DNA of 14,517 nucleotides from JBMNRY01 sp050944915 (GCA_050944915.1 JBMNRY010000051.1:1-14517); one strand, 5' to 3'. Shown: positions 6,165 through 14,210, counted from the stretch's first letter. Translations and numbers: made by a program. The notes: generated by a model from the sequence alone, not told the origin.

Positions 6165-7239
6165 AGAAACGATTATGCGCATTAAACCCTATGTACCAGG
6201 CAAACCCATCGAAGAGGTGCAGCGGGAGCTAGGCCTAAAGGATGTCATCAAGTTAGCTTCCAACGAAAACCCCTTAGGACCTAGCCCCGGGGGACTAAAA
6301 GCCGTAGAGGAAAGGATTGGGTCCATACATATTTACCCCGATGGGAGCTGCTTTCAACTCAAGGACGCCCTTAGCCGACATCTGCAGGTAGATCGAGAGC
6401 AGATTATGGTCGGCAATGGTTCCGATGAGCTTTTGAAAATGATCGGAGAGGCCTTCCTCAACCCCGGGGATGAGGTGATCATGGCCCAGCCTTCGTTTAG
6501 CGAATATAATTACGTGGCCCGGTTGATGGGGGCTGTGGAAGTCGTGGTACCGACGAAGGATTACACCCATGATTTAGAGGCCATGGCTGATGCCATCACC
6601 GAGAAAACAAAGATCATCTTCGTCTGCAATCCTAATAATCCCACCGGTACCATCGTCAAGCGGCGGGAAGTGGAAGATTTCCTCCAGCGGGTACCAGATA
6701 ATGTTTTGGTCGTTTTCGATGAAGCCTATTATGAATATGTAGATGATCCCGACTATCCCCAGACCCTGGAATATATCGCCGCGGGCCGCAATGTGATTAC
6801 ACTGCGGACCTTCTCCAAGATTTATGGTTTAGCCGGTTTACGGGTCGGTTATGGTGTGGCGACCAAGGAAGTCGCCCAGTTGGTGGATCGGGTCCGGGAA
6901 CCTTTTAACGTCAACTCCCTAGGCCAAATTGCCGGGGTGGGGGCCTTGGCCGACACCGATTTCCTCCAACGGAGCCGCCAGGTGAACAGGGAGGGTCGTG
7001 ATTATCTCTACCAAGCCTTTGCTGACCTAGGGCTGCGTTATGTGCCCACCCAAGCTAATTTCATCTTAGTCGACGTCGGTCAAGATTCATCCGACGTATT
7101 TAAGAAGTTGTTGGCCCAAGGGGTCATCGTCCGCAGTGGGGATATTTTCGGTTTGCAGACCTATCTGCGGGTCACCATCGGTAAAGCCGAGGAAAATGAG
7201 CGTTTCATTAACGCTTTAAAAAAGGTGTTGGGCAAGTAG
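6148..7239 (+). CDS. hisC: Histidinol-phosphate/aromatic aminotransferase, HisC family
   Basis: This is a class I/II pyridoxal phosphate aminotransferase of 363 residues. The N-terminus (PYVPGKPIEEVQRELG, then LASNENPLGPSP) is typical of HisC. CNPNNPTGT near 159-167, FDEAYYEY near 190-197, and the PLP-binding lysine 224 in TFSKIYGLAGLRVGYG are all present. HisC enzymes interconvert imidazoleacetol phosphate and histidinol phosphate, and in Firmicutes such as B. subtilis also transaminate phenylpyruvate and hydroxyphenylpyruvate. No other his gene is in the window. The place between aroH and the DAHP synthase gene suggests that aromatic transamination is a main role. The ATG at 6148 has GGGGGA at 6136-6141 with 6-base spacing. 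The ATG at 6142 is too close to that site. Confidence 0.95.
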   Translation: MLPEIRETIMRIKPYVPGKPIEEVQRELGLKDVIKLASNENPLGPSPGGLKAVEERIGSIHIYPDGSCFQLKDALSRHLQVDREQIMVGNGSDELLKMIGEAFLNPGDEVIMAQPSFSEYNYVARLMGAVEVVVPTKDYTHDLEAMADAITEKTKIIFVCNPNNPTGTIVKRREVEDFLQRVPDNVLVVFDEAYYEYVDDPDYPQTLEYIAAGRNVITLRTFSKIYGLAGLRVGYGVATKEVAQLVDRVREPFNVNSLGQIAGVGALADTDFLQRSRQVNREGRDYLYQAFADLGLRYVPTQANFILVDVGQDSSDVFKKLLAQGVIVRSGDIFGLQTYLRVTIGKAEENERFINALKKVLGK

Positions 7240-7253
7240 GGGGATGAAAAACC

Positions 7254-8267
7254 ATGATTATTGTCATGCAGGGGAATGCCTCCGATGAACAGATCAGTCA
7301 GGTAATCGAGCGCTTAACGGCCCAAGGCTTCGATACCCATCTTTCCCGAGGGGTAGAACGGACCATCATCGGCGTCATCGGCGATAACAAGGAGCAGCTG
7401 ATGGAACCCTTGGAAGTCTTGCCGGGGGTGGAAAGGATCGTCCGGATCCTCCAACCCTTCAAGCTGGCCAGTAAAGAGTTTAAGAAGGACAAAACCATGG
7501 TCCAGGTGGGGGATGTGACCTTTGGTGGCCCAAGGGTGCCCGTCATCGCCGGTCCCTGTGCTGTGGAAAACGAAGAACAGATCTTAAGTGTGGCCTGGGC
7601 GGTGAAAAGGGCAGGTGGTTCTATGCTCCGGGGTGGGGCTTACAAACCCCGAACCTCGCCCTATGCCTTCCAAGGCCTAGAAGAAGAAGGCCTCAAGCTG
7701 TTGGCTAAGGCCCGGGAGGAGACGGGTTTACCCTTTGTCACGGAAGTGGTCAATCCTAATGATGTGGCAAAGGTGGCGGAATACGCCGATATGCTCCAGA
7801 TCGGGGCCCGGAATATGCAGAACTTTGTTTTGCTCCGGGAGGTAGGTCACAGCCGCAAGCCGGTGCTTCTGAAACGGGGTCTAGCGGCCACCATCGAAGA
7901 ATGGCTCATGGCCGCGGAATATATCATTTCCGCCGGCAATTACAATGTGGTCCTTTGTGAGCGGGGAATTCGCACCTATGAGACGGCTACCCGCAATACG
8001 TTAGATATCAGTGCTATCCCGGAAATCCAGAGGATCAGCCATTTGCCGGTGTTGGCCGATCCGAGCCATGGGACAGGCCGCTGGCGTTTGGTGGGAGCCA
8101 TGGCTAAGGCGGCCGTCGCGGCCGGGGCCGATGGCTTACTCATCGAGGTCCATACTGCCCCCGATAAGGCTCTCTCCGATGGGCCCCAATCTTTGACCCC
8201 TGATAATTTCCACCGGCTGATGGAAGAGTTGGGCCGGGTAGCAGCAGCGGTGGATCGATGCGTATAA
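7254..8267 (+). CDS. aroF: 3-deoxy-7-phosphoheptulonate (DAHP) synthase, type I-beta with N-terminal regulatory domain
   Basis: The enzyme condenses phosphoenolpyruvate and erythrose 4-phosphate, the entry step of the shikimate pathway. The 337-residue product has an N-terminal ferredoxin-like domain (about 1-70) and a TIM-barrel catalytic domain (about 90-337), the layout of the Thermotoga maritima enzyme, where the extra domain mediates inhibition by tyrosine and phenylalanine. AGPCAVE at 99-105, KPRTSP at 131-136, IGARNMQNF at 183-191, LLKRG at 205-209 and DPSHGTG at 269-275 are visible. The metal ligands Cys102, His272, Glu298 and Asp309 fall at the same residue numbers as I recall for T. 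maritima. The ATG at 7254 follows AGGGGG at 7238-7243. The 3' end overlaps tyrA by 10 bases. Feedback control by aromatic amino acids is inferred from the domain, not shown. Confidence 0.96.
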   Translation: MIIVMQGNASDEQISQVIERLTAQGFDTHLSRGVERTIIGVIGDNKEQLMEPLEVLPGVERIVRILQPFKLASKEFKKDKTMVQVGDVTFGGPRVPVIAGPCAVENEEQILSVAWAVKRAGGSMLRGGAYKPRTSPYAFQGLEEEGLKLLAKAREETGLPFVTEVVNPNDVAKVAEYADMLQIGARNMQNFVLLREVGHSRKPVLLKRGLAATIEEWLMAAEYIISAGNYNVVLCERGIRTYETATRNTLDISAIPEIQRISHLPVLADPSHGTGRWRLVGAMAKAAVAAGADGLLIEVHTAPDKALSDGPQSLTPDNFHRLMEELGRVAAAVDRCV

Positions 8268-9355
8268 AGCGGTTAGTCATCGTCGGTTTAGGCCTTATCG
8301 GCGGCTCCTTGGGATTGGCCCTAAAGAAGGGAAATATTGTCGAAGAGATCGTCGGTGTCGATGTGGATCCCGCCAGTCTTCAAGGGGCACCAGTGATCGG
8401 GGCCGTCCACTGGGCGACCGAGGATTTGGGCGCGGCTTTGGATGGCGCCCAGCTGGTCGTTGTGGCTACCCCTGTGGGACAGATCCCCCAGGTTTTCAGT
8501 GAAATGGCCCCCTATTTGACGCCGGAGACCTTGGTCACCGATGTGGGAAGCAGCAAGGGGATGGTCGTCGCGGCGGCCCAGAAACATCTACCCAACCCAA
8601 GCCAGTACATCGGCGGTCATCCCATGGCTGGTTCGGAGCAAGGAGGGATCGCTGCGGCCCATGCCCATCTTTTTGAAAATGCCTATTATGTCCTCACACC
8701 CCTAGAGGGGCAAATAGCCGGGCTGGAAGTGCTAAGAGGACTAGTCAAAGCCGTGGGGGCCATACCCATCATCATGTCCCCCGAAAAACATGATCAGGTG
8801 GTGGCGGCCACAAGCCATCTACCCCACTTGGTGGCGGCCGTTTTAGTAAATACCCTCCAAGGGGTTGCCGCGGGGGAGGATATTTATTACTCTTTAGCTG
8901 CCGGGGGTTTTCGGGATACCACCCGCATCGCGGCTGGAGATCCCTACCTGTGGCGAGATATCTTCTTTAGCAATAAGGCGGCCCTGTTGGAGATCCTAGA
9001 GGCTTTCGAAGGAGAGTTAGCCCTCCTCAAAGATCAGATCACCGCCGATTCCGAGGCCGAGGTCGTAAAGACCCTCCATCGGGCCCGGAGGACCCGGCAG
9101 ACCATTCCTCAACGGGGTAAAGGCATTTTATCGCCACTATATGAGATCGTCATCACCCTGGTCGATAAGCCGGGGGCCATTTGTCAAGTGGCTTTTTTGC
9201 TGGCTGAGGAAGGAATAAACATAGTCGATATCGAAATTTTGCGTGTACGAGAAGGTGAAGGGGGTACCCTACGGTTAGGCCTAGCTAGTGCCACCGATGT
9301 GGATAGGGCCATGAGGGTGTTACAGGGCGCGGGTTTCCTCGTCCGGGAGAGGTAG
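8258..9355 (+). CDS. tyrA: Prephenate dehydrogenase with C-terminal ACT domain
   Basis: The enzyme oxidatively decarboxylates prephenate to 4-hydroxyphenylpyruvate, the tyrosine branch. The 365-residue product has a Rossmann domain with GLGLIGGS at 10-17 and Asp35/Asp37 after the second strand, which suggests NAD rather than NADP. GGHPMAGSE at 119-127 and SHLPH at 186-190 contain the conserved active-site histidines. An ACT domain at about 294-365 (EIVITLVDKPGAICQVAFLL) probably senses tyrosine. The ATG at 8258 overlaps the DAHP synthase gene by 10 bases and has only a weak purine-rich site (GGTGGA at 8249-8254), so translation is probably coupled to the gene before it. No prephenate dehydratase for phenylalanine is in the window. 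Confidence 0.96.
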   Translation: MRIKRLVIVGLGLIGGSLGLALKKGNIVEEIVGVDVDPASLQGAPVIGAVHWATEDLGAALDGAQLVVVATPVGQIPQVFSEMAPYLTPETLVTDVGSSKGMVVAAAQKHLPNPSQYIGGHPMAGSEQGGIAAAHAHLFENAYYVLTPLEGQIAGLEVLRGLVKAVGAIPIIMSPEKHDQVVAATSHLPHLVAAVLVNTLQGVAAGEDIYYSLAAGGFRDTTRIAAGDPYLWRDIFFSNKAALLEILEAFEGELALLKDQITADSEAEVVKTLHRARRTRQTIPQRGKGILSPLYEIVITLVDKPGAICQVAFLLAEEGINIVDIEILRVREGEGGTLRLGLASATDVDRAMRVLQGAGFLVRER

Positions 9356-9368
9356 GAGTCAGAAGCGG

Positions 9369-10658
9369 ATGGATTTAATGGTCGGACCCATCGCGAGGGT
9401 CCTGGGTAAAATCGAAGTACCAGGGGATAAATCCTTATCCCATCGGGCAGCTATTTTAGGGGCATTGGCAGTAGGGCAGACCAAAATAGAGGGATTTTTG
9501 CCGAGTGCAGATTGTCTCTCTACTTTGGCCTGCCTTAATGCGTTGGGGACAAAAATAGTTGGGGATCCCGCCCAAGGGCTCATCATCACCGGTGGGCGCT
9601 GGCGGGAGCCAGAGACCATCTTAGATGCCGGTAACTCGGGAACTACCCTGCGGTTATTGGCTGGGGCCTTGGCGGGGTTTGACTTTTTCTCGATCCTCGA
9701 TGGGGATGCCTCCCTCAGGGGGCGGCCCATGTCCCGGATCGTCCAGCCCCTGCGGCAGATGGGGGCGACCATCGACGGCCGGGACGGGGGTTCAAAAGCA
9801 CCCCTGGCTTTGCGGGGAGGACCCTTGCGGGGCATTACCTATGTTAGTCCCGTAGCTAGTGCCCAGGTTAAATCGGCGGTTTTGCTAGCCGGACTTAATG
9901 CCCAAGGACGGACCCGCTACGTTGAACCCCATCTATCCCGGGACCACACAGAACGAATGTTAACCTATTTCGGCCTTCCCATACAGCGACAAGGGAATAT
10001 GGTTATCCTAGAACCGGGACCTTTGCAGGGCCGTTCCTTGCAGATCCCCGGCGATATTTCCTCCGCGGCTTTTTTTATGGTGGCTGCTGCCTTAGGCCGG
10101 GACAGCCAACTGGAGATTACAGGGGTTGGGGTTAATCCAACCAGGACCGGGATCATCACCGTCCTTAGCCAGATGGGATGTCACATCGAGTTGCGTAATC
10201 CTAGGGAATGGGGCGGCGAACCGGTGGCCGATCTGTTGGTGGAGAGCCGCCCTTTGCGGGGTGTGACCATCGGGGCCGATTTGGTGCCCAGCCTCATCGA
10301 TGAACTCCCCATTTTAGCCGTTGCTGCTTCCCAAGCCGTCGGTCGGACCCGGGTGAGCGGTGCCGCCGAGTTGCGGGTTAAAGAGACGGACCGGATTGAT
10401 GTGCTGGCCCAAAGATTGGGGGCCTTAGGGATTAAGATGGTGACCAAACCCGATGGTTTTATCATCGACGGTCCCCAGCAGATCACCGGCGGTCTTGTCG
10501 ATGCCGGTGGGGATCATCGTTTAGCCATGTCCTTGGCGGTCGCTGGACTTTTCGCCCAAGGGGAGACGAAGATTAAAGGTTTTGAGTGCGCCGATATTTC
10601 CTTCCCCGGTTTTGTCGAGGTTTTGGAAAAGCTAGGTGTAGAGTTGCAAAAGGAGTAA
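9369..10658 (+). CDS. aroA: 3-phosphoshikimate 1-carboxyvinyltransferase (EPSP synthase)
   Basis: The enzyme joins phosphoenolpyruvate to shikimate 3-phosphate, the sixth step of the shikimate pathway. The 429-residue product has the two-domain EPSP synthase motifs: GDKSLSHR at 19-26, GNSGTTLR at 88-95, GDASLRGRPM at 112-121, SAQVK at 164-168, catalytic Asp311/Glu312, KETDR at 338-342 and GDHRLAM at 381-387. The wording of these motifs (RPM, SAQVKSAVLLAGL, SRDHTERML) resembles the B. subtilis and Agrobacterium CP4 group rather than E. coli. The position equivalent to E. coli Gly96 is glycine (91), so it lacks the alanine associated with CP4-type glyphosate tolerance. The ATG at 9369 follows TAGGAG at 9353-9358. 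The stop codon overlaps the cmk start by one base (TAATG). Confidence 0.97.
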   Translation: MDLMVGPIARVLGKIEVPGDKSLSHRAAILGALAVGQTKIEGFLPSADCLSTLACLNALGTKIVGDPAQGLIITGGRWREPETILDAGNSGTTLRLLAGALAGFDFFSILDGDASLRGRPMSRIVQPLRQMGATIDGRDGGSKAPLALRGGPLRGITYVSPVASAQVKSAVLLAGLNAQGRTRYVEPHLSRDHTERMLTYFGLPIQRQGNMVILEPGPLQGRSLQIPGDISSAAFFMVAAALGRDSQLEITGVGVNPTRTGIITVLSQMGCHIELRNPREWGGEPVADLLVESRPLRGVTIGADLVPSLIDELPILAVAASQAVGRTRVSGAAELRVKETDRIDVLAQRLGALGIKMVTKPDGFIIDGPQQITGGLVDAGGDHRLAMSLAVAGLFAQGETKIKGFECADISFPGFVEVLEKLGVELQKE

Positions 10659-11329
10659 TGAGATTGTCGCAGGAACTGGTGATTGCCATCGATGGCCCGG
10701 CTGGGGCTGGTAAAAGCACGGTAGCTCGCCGACTGGCCCAAGTGTTAGGTTACACATATATTGATACGGGGGCTATGTATCGGGCCATTACCCTTTATCT
10801 ATTAGATCTGGGGCTGCCCTTCGAAGAGTCGGAGGAGTTGGCTGCTGCCTTGGCCAGGGTAGACTTACAATGCCAGGGGGAACGGATTTTCCTTTATGGG
10901 GAAGACGTCACCGGGGAACTTAGAAAGCCCCAGGTGACGTCCCAGGTTTCCCATGTGGCCCGACTGCCCATGGTTCGCAGCTTTTTGGTTGATATTCAGC
11001 GTCGTTTAGCCCAGCGGGGCGGTATCGTCATGGATGGTCGGGATGTGGGTACCGTGGTGTTGCCCCAGGCCGATGTGAAGATCTTTTTGACCGCTTCTTT
11101 GGAAGAGCGGGCGAGGCGTCGACAGGGAGAATGGGTCGCCAAGGGTATCTGTGTGCCTAGGGAGCAAATCTTGGCCGATTTAGAAGAACGGGATCGGCTC
11201 GATACCGAGCGGACCCTCAGTCCCCTGCGACCGGCCCCCGATGCCATCATCCTTGATTCCACCGATTTAGGGGTGGAGGAGGTCGTCGAGCGGATCGTCG
11301 CTTTGTGCAGGGAGGTCGGCCGGGTTTGA
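10658..11329 (+). CDS. cmk: Cytidylate kinase
   Basis: The enzyme phosphorylates CMP and dCMP with ATP, recycling pyrimidine nucleotides for RNA, DNA and phospholipid synthesis. The 223-residue product has the P-loop GPAGAGKST at 13-21, the CMP-binding DTGAMYRA at 36-43, MDGRDVGTVVLP at 125-136, and the lid region SLEERARRRQGE at 147-158. The ATG at 10658 overlaps the aroA stop by one base (TAATG). AGGAG at 10651-10655 is only 2 bases away, so the in-frame TTG at 10664 (8-base spacing) is a possible alternative start two codons later. A longer open frame back to 10586 lies wholly within aroA and lacks family similarity. The aroA-cmk-plsC-ispH order is a recurring one in Clostridia, as far as I recall. 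Confidence 0.96.
   Translation: MRLSQELVIAIDGPAGAGKSTVARRLAQVLGYTYIDTGAMYRAITLYLLDLGLPFEESEELAAALARVDLQCQGERIFLYGEDVTGELRKPQVTSQVSHVARLPMVRSFLVDIQRRLAQRGGIVMDGRDVGTVVLPQADVKIFLTASLEERARRRQGEWVAKGICVPREQILADLEERDRLDTERTLSPLRPAPDAIILDSTDLGVEEVVERIVALCREVGRV
11310..11316 (+). promoter_or_regulatory. Ribosome binding site that selects the TTG start of plsC
   Basis: GGGAGGT at 11310-11316, inside the end of cmk, lies 9 bases before the TTG at 11326. An earlier in-frame GTG at 11305 is upstream of this site and cannot be served by it. Confidence 0.6.
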
Positions 11330-11907
11330 TTTACAGTTTTTGCCGTTGGTTGTTCCGGGTCTTTTTCCGTTTGTTTTACCGTTATGAAGTCATCGGCCGA
11401 GAAAAGGTGCCGGCCCAGGGTGGGGCGATTATTATCGCTAACCATATCAGTTGGCTTGATCCACCCCTGCTGGCTGCAGTCCTAGACCGACCGGTGGCCT
11501 TTATGGCCAAGGAGGAGCTTTTTCGCTGGCCCTTGGCGGGTTGGTTTTTTCGCCAGCTCAATGCCTTTCCTGTCCAGCGGGGTGAGGGAGACCGCCGGGC
11601 CTTGCGGACTGCATACCAAATCCTCGGGGAAGGAGGTGTGTTAGGTCTCTTTCCCGAAGGGACCCGGGGCAGTGGTTCTCTGCAGCCTTTTCACCGGGGT
11701 GCTGCCCTTATTGCCTTGCGGACCGGAGTGCCGGTGGTTCCGGTGGCCCTCTGGGGGACCAACCGGAAACCTGGGGCCCAAGCTCGGGTTCGTATCGGTG
11801 AACCGGTGGTGGTGACCAAGGAAGGAAAGGTAGCTCGAGACCAGGTTGAACAATTGACCAACCAGCTGGAGGAAAGGGTTGGAGCCTTGCTAGACCAGCT
11901 CCAGTAA
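11326..11907 (+). CDS. plsC: 1-acyl-sn-glycerol-3-phosphate acyltransferase
   Basis: The enzyme adds the second acyl chain to lysophosphatidic acid, making phosphatidic acid at the inner face of the cytoplasmic membrane. The 193-residue product has the catalytic NHISWLD (NH-x4-D) at 39-45, FPVQR near 81-85 and the FPEGTR motif at 109-114. VPVVPVALWGT near 135-145 is also typical. A hydrophobic and basic N-terminus (about 2-20) would associate with the membrane. The TTG at 11326 shares bases with the cmk stop (TTGA), a usual coupled junction. The family is broad, so the exact acyl acceptor is inferred. It is the last gene of the overlapping run; the next gene begins 102 bases later. Confidence 0.92.
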   Translation: MIYSFCRWLFRVFFRLFYRYEVIGREKVPAQGGAIIIANHISWLDPPLLAAVLDRPVAFMAKEELFRWPLAGWFFRQLNAFPVQRGEGDRRALRTAYQILGEGGVLGLFPEGTRGSGSLQPFHRGAALIALRTGVPVVPVALWGTNRKPGAQARVRIGEPVVVTKEGKVARDQVEQLTNQLEERVGALLDQLQ

Positions 11908-11965
11908 CGGGAAGGGATTTCCATAACCGGGAGAGAAAGACAGAACTATAAAGAAGCATAATTTT

Positions 11966-11982
11966 TTTGCAATGATTGCAAA
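11966..11982. promoter_or_regulatory. Perfect 17-bp palindrome upstream of ispH-rpsA, candidate operator
   Basis: TTTGCAATGATTGCAAA is an exact inverted repeat of eight bases around a single G. A one-base centre cannot form an RNA hairpin loop without unpairing several bases, so a dimeric DNA-binding protein site is more likely than a transcript structure. It lies in an AT-rich 102-base gap (11908-12009) that is otherwise without features. A -10-like TAATAT (11983-11988) abuts it and another -10-like CATAAT lies at 11958-11963, but neither has a convincing -35. I cannot name a matching regulator. Confidence 0.5.
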
Positions 11983-11993
11983 TAATATGTTTT

Positions 11994-12005
11994 GGGAGGG
12001 AGTGA
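11994..12005 (+). promoter_or_regulatory. Ribosome binding region that selects the TTG start of ispH-rpsA
   Basis: The purine-rich stretch GGGAGGGAGTGA at 11994-12005 lies 4 to 10 bases before the TTG at 12010. The in-frame TTG at 11992 overlaps this site and the ATG at 12005 is out of frame, so neither is favoured. Confidence 0.6.
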
Positions 12006-12009
12006 TGGG

Positions 12010-14094
12010 TTGGAAGTAATTTTGGCCAAGAACGCCGGACTCTGTTTCGGGGTGAAGCGAGCCCTGGAACTGGCAACTAAGGCAGCCAAAGACGACGGGG
12101 ATAAGGGACCGATCCATTCTTTAGGACCTTTGATTCATAACCCCCAAGCGGTGGCGAAGTTGGAAGAGTTAGGCGTGAAAGTGGCTCAACGGCTGGAAGA
12201 TGTAGATGAGGGGACATTGATTATCCGTTCCCATGGAATCTCGCCCCTTCTAGCCCAAGAAGCCCAAGCAAGAGGGCTTAAAATAGTTGATGCTACCTGT
12301 CCCTTTGTGCGGCGGTCCATTCGCTGGGTCCAGGAGTTACAGCAAGGGGGATACAAGGTGGTGATCGTGGGGGAACGGGAACATCCCGAGGTTAGGGCGG
12401 TCAGCGGAGCCGTAGAGGAAGGCGGTGGTTGGGTTGTGGAAAATCCCGAAGAAGTCGCTTCCCTGCCCTGGTCCGTTCGCCTTGGGGTTGTGGCCCAGAC
12501 AACCCAATCATTGGCCAATTACCAGGCCTGTGTCGCCGCTTTGCTGGAAAAGACCCAGGAATTAAGGGTTTATCACACCATTTGTACTGCCACGGCCCAA
12601 AGGCAGGGGGCAGCATCAGAGTTAGCAAAAGAAGTTGATTTAATGGTGGTTGTTGGCGGGAAGAATAGTGCCAACACCAGACGATTGGCAGAAATATGTG
12701 GTCAAGGTGGCACTCGCACGTATCATATTGAGACAGAAGAAGAACTCGATGGGGACTGGTTTCGCTCGGTGAAACGTGTCGGAGTTACGGCGGGAGCCTC
12801 CACGCCTACATGGTTAATTGAGGGGGTTATCAGGAGAATGATGGAGTTTAACGAAGAGAAACAGCAACTTGAAGGTACAAATGGCCAGAACCCTGTTGAT
12901 TCCAATGGTTCTATGGCTGATAGTGGTGATTACGATGATACCTTTGTCTCCGTGACCGAAGGTCAGATGATCACTGGTAAAGTTGTGCAAATCGGTGATG
13001 ATGAGGTCATGGTCGATATCGGTTACAAAACCGAAGGCATCATCCCTTACCGGGAAATCGGCCTGCGCTCGGGGCAGAATATCCACGATGTCCTCGCTGT
13101 GGGCGATGAAGTCCTCGTTGAGGTCCTCAGTGTGGAAGATGCCGAAGGCAATGTAACCCTGTCCAAGCGTCGTGCCGATAATATTAAGACCTGGGAAACA
13201 TTGGAAAAGGCCTACGAAGATCGAGAGATCATTGAAGCCAGGGTTCGCGAACGGGTCAAGGGTGGTCTCCTGGTAGATGTAGGTGTGCGGGGGTTTGTCC
13301 CGGCTTCCCATGTGGACCGCAATTATGTTGAGAATCTTGAGGATTTCGTCGGTCAGACCTTACGACTACATGTTATTGAGCTCGATAAAGAACGGAATAA
13401 CGTTGTCCTTTCCCGGAAGAGCGTCCTCGAGCAGGAATACAATGAAGCCAAAGAGCAAACCTTCGCGGAATTGACGGAAGGCCAAGTCCTTAACGGCATC
13501 GTCCGCAGGATTACCGACTTTGGTGCCTTTGTCGATATCGGTAGTGGTGTGGAAGGACTACTCCACGTTTCCGAAATGGCTTGGAGTCGTGTCCGCCATC
13601 CATCGGATATCGTGTCGGAAGGCGATGAAATCCGGGTCATGGTCCTTAATGTGGACCGGGAAAATGAGCGGATTTCCTTAGGCTTGAAACAAACCCTGCC
13701 CGATCCCTGGGAGGATATCGGAGAACGCTATCAGGTCGGTCAGATCGTCGAAGGGGAAGTGACGCGAGTAGTCGATTTCGGCGCCTTCGTCAAGTTAGAA
13801 GATGGTGTCGAAGGCCTCGTCCATATCTCCCAAATGGCCGATCATCATGTCAGCGATCCTAACGAAATCGTTCACGAAGGGGAACAGGTGCAGGTTAAGA
13901 TAGTAAGCATCGATGAAGATGCCCACCGCATCGGCTTGAGTATTCGAGAAGTTGGTCCCAAGGCCGGTTCGAGAAAAGAACCCAAACGGCAGGCCCCTGT
14001 GGAGAGCACCTTCGGTGGCGACGATAACGATGCTCCGACCATCGGTGATCTCTACGGAGATTTAGCGGAGCTCTTGGAGAAAAACGATCAATAA
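12010..14094 (+). CDS. ispH: Fused HMBPP reductase (IspH) and 30S ribosomal protein S1
   Basis: One uninterrupted 694-residue frame joins two proteins. Residues about 1-283 are IspH (LytB), which reduces hydroxymethylbutenyl diphosphate to IPP and DMAPP, the last step of the MEP isoprenoid pathway. Its three [4Fe-4S] cysteines are at 12, 97 and 192, and the conserved HPEV motif and QTT are present. After a polar linker (about 284-315) come four S1 RNA-binding repeats at about 316-385, 403-470, 488-557 and 575-645, then an acidic tail. Repeats 3 and 4 are the most canonical (ITDFGAFVDI, VVDFGAFVKL). S1 helps ribosomes bind mRNA; four repeats is the usual Firmicutes number, against six in E. 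coli. Such IspH-S1 fusions are known in Clostridia and other anaerobes. The TTG at 12010 gives the standard IspH start MEVILAKNAG. An internal ATG at 12913 has no ribosome binding site, so a separate S1 is not evident. Confidence 0.96.
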   Translation: MEVILAKNAGLCFGVKRALELATKAAKDDGDKGPIHSLGPLIHNPQAVAKLEELGVKVAQRLEDVDEGTLIIRSHGISPLLAQEAQARGLKIVDATCPFVRRSIRWVQELQQGGYKVVIVGEREHPEVRAVSGAVEEGGGWVVENPEEVASLPWSVRLGVVAQTTQSLANYQACVAALLEKTQELRVYHTICTATAQRQGAASELAKEVDLMVVVGGKNSANTRRLAEICGQGGTRTYHIETEEELDGDWFRSVKRVGVTAGASTPTWLIEGVIRRMMEFNEEKQQLEGTNGQNPVDSNGSMADSGDYDDTFVSVTEGQMITGKVVQIGDDEVMVDIGYKTEGIIPYREIGLRSGQNIHDVLAVGDEVLVEVLSVEDAEGNVTLSKRRADNIKTWETLEKAYEDREIIEARVRERVKGGLLVDVGVRGFVPASHVDRNYVENLEDFVGQTLRLHVIELDKERNNVVLSRKSVLEQEYNEAKEQTFAELTEGQVLNGIVRRITDFGAFVDIGSGVEGLLHVSEMAWSRVRHPSDIVSEGDEIRVMVLNVDRENERISLGLKQTLPDPWEDIGERYQVGQIVEGEVTRVVDFGAFVKLEDGVEGLVHISQMADHHVSDPNEIVHEGEQVQVKIVSIDEDAHRIGLSIREVGPKAGSRKEPKRQAPVESTFGGDDNDAPTIGDLYGDLAELLEKNDQ

Positions 14095-14112
14095 TCTGTA
14101 AGCCTTTAGCTA

Positions 14113-14150
14113 CCCCCACACCGACTTGAGCGGTGTGGGGGTTTTCTTTT
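14113..14150 (+). terminator. Intrinsic terminator after ispH-rpsA
   Basis: An 11-bp perfect stem (CCCCCACACCG at 14113-14123 and its mirror at 14131-14141) with a 7-base loop is followed by TTTTCTTTT. It lies 18 bases after the stop codon. It is the only convincing intrinsic terminator in the window, so transcripts from upstream could run uninterrupted to here. Confidence 0.95.
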
Positions 14151-14210
14151 CCTTTGATTGCCGGTATAGCCAGAGCCGCAGAAGGGTACATTAACGGGGA
14201 AATTGGAGTA

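Noticed and set aside
9359..9835. A 158-codon open frame on the - strand
   Set aside because: It is fully antisense to the conserved start of aroA, with a low-complexity proline, arginine and serine-rich translation typical of a shadow frame.
10586..10657. An N-terminal extension of cmk from 10586
   Set aside because: The stretch lies entirely within the conserved end of aroA and is arginine and phenylalanine-rich, unlike cytidylate kinases.
10996..11445. A 149-codon open frame on the - strand
   Set aside because: It is antisense to cmk and plsC, rich in serine, arginine and threonine, and without any family resemblance.
11937..11963. A promoter AAGACA to CATAAT before ispH-rpsA
   Set aside because: The spacer is only 15 bases and the -35 matches in four of six positions, too weak to list as a feature.
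12913..12915. An internal ATG that could start a free ribosomal protein S1
   Set aside because: No purine-rich ribosome binding sequence lies in the 20 bases upstream, so separate translation is not supported.
12814..13311. A 165-codon open frame on the - strand
   Set aside because: It lies antisense within the ispH-rpsA linker and S1 repeats, has no ribosome binding site or recognisable domain, and is explained by the codon pattern of the + strand gene.
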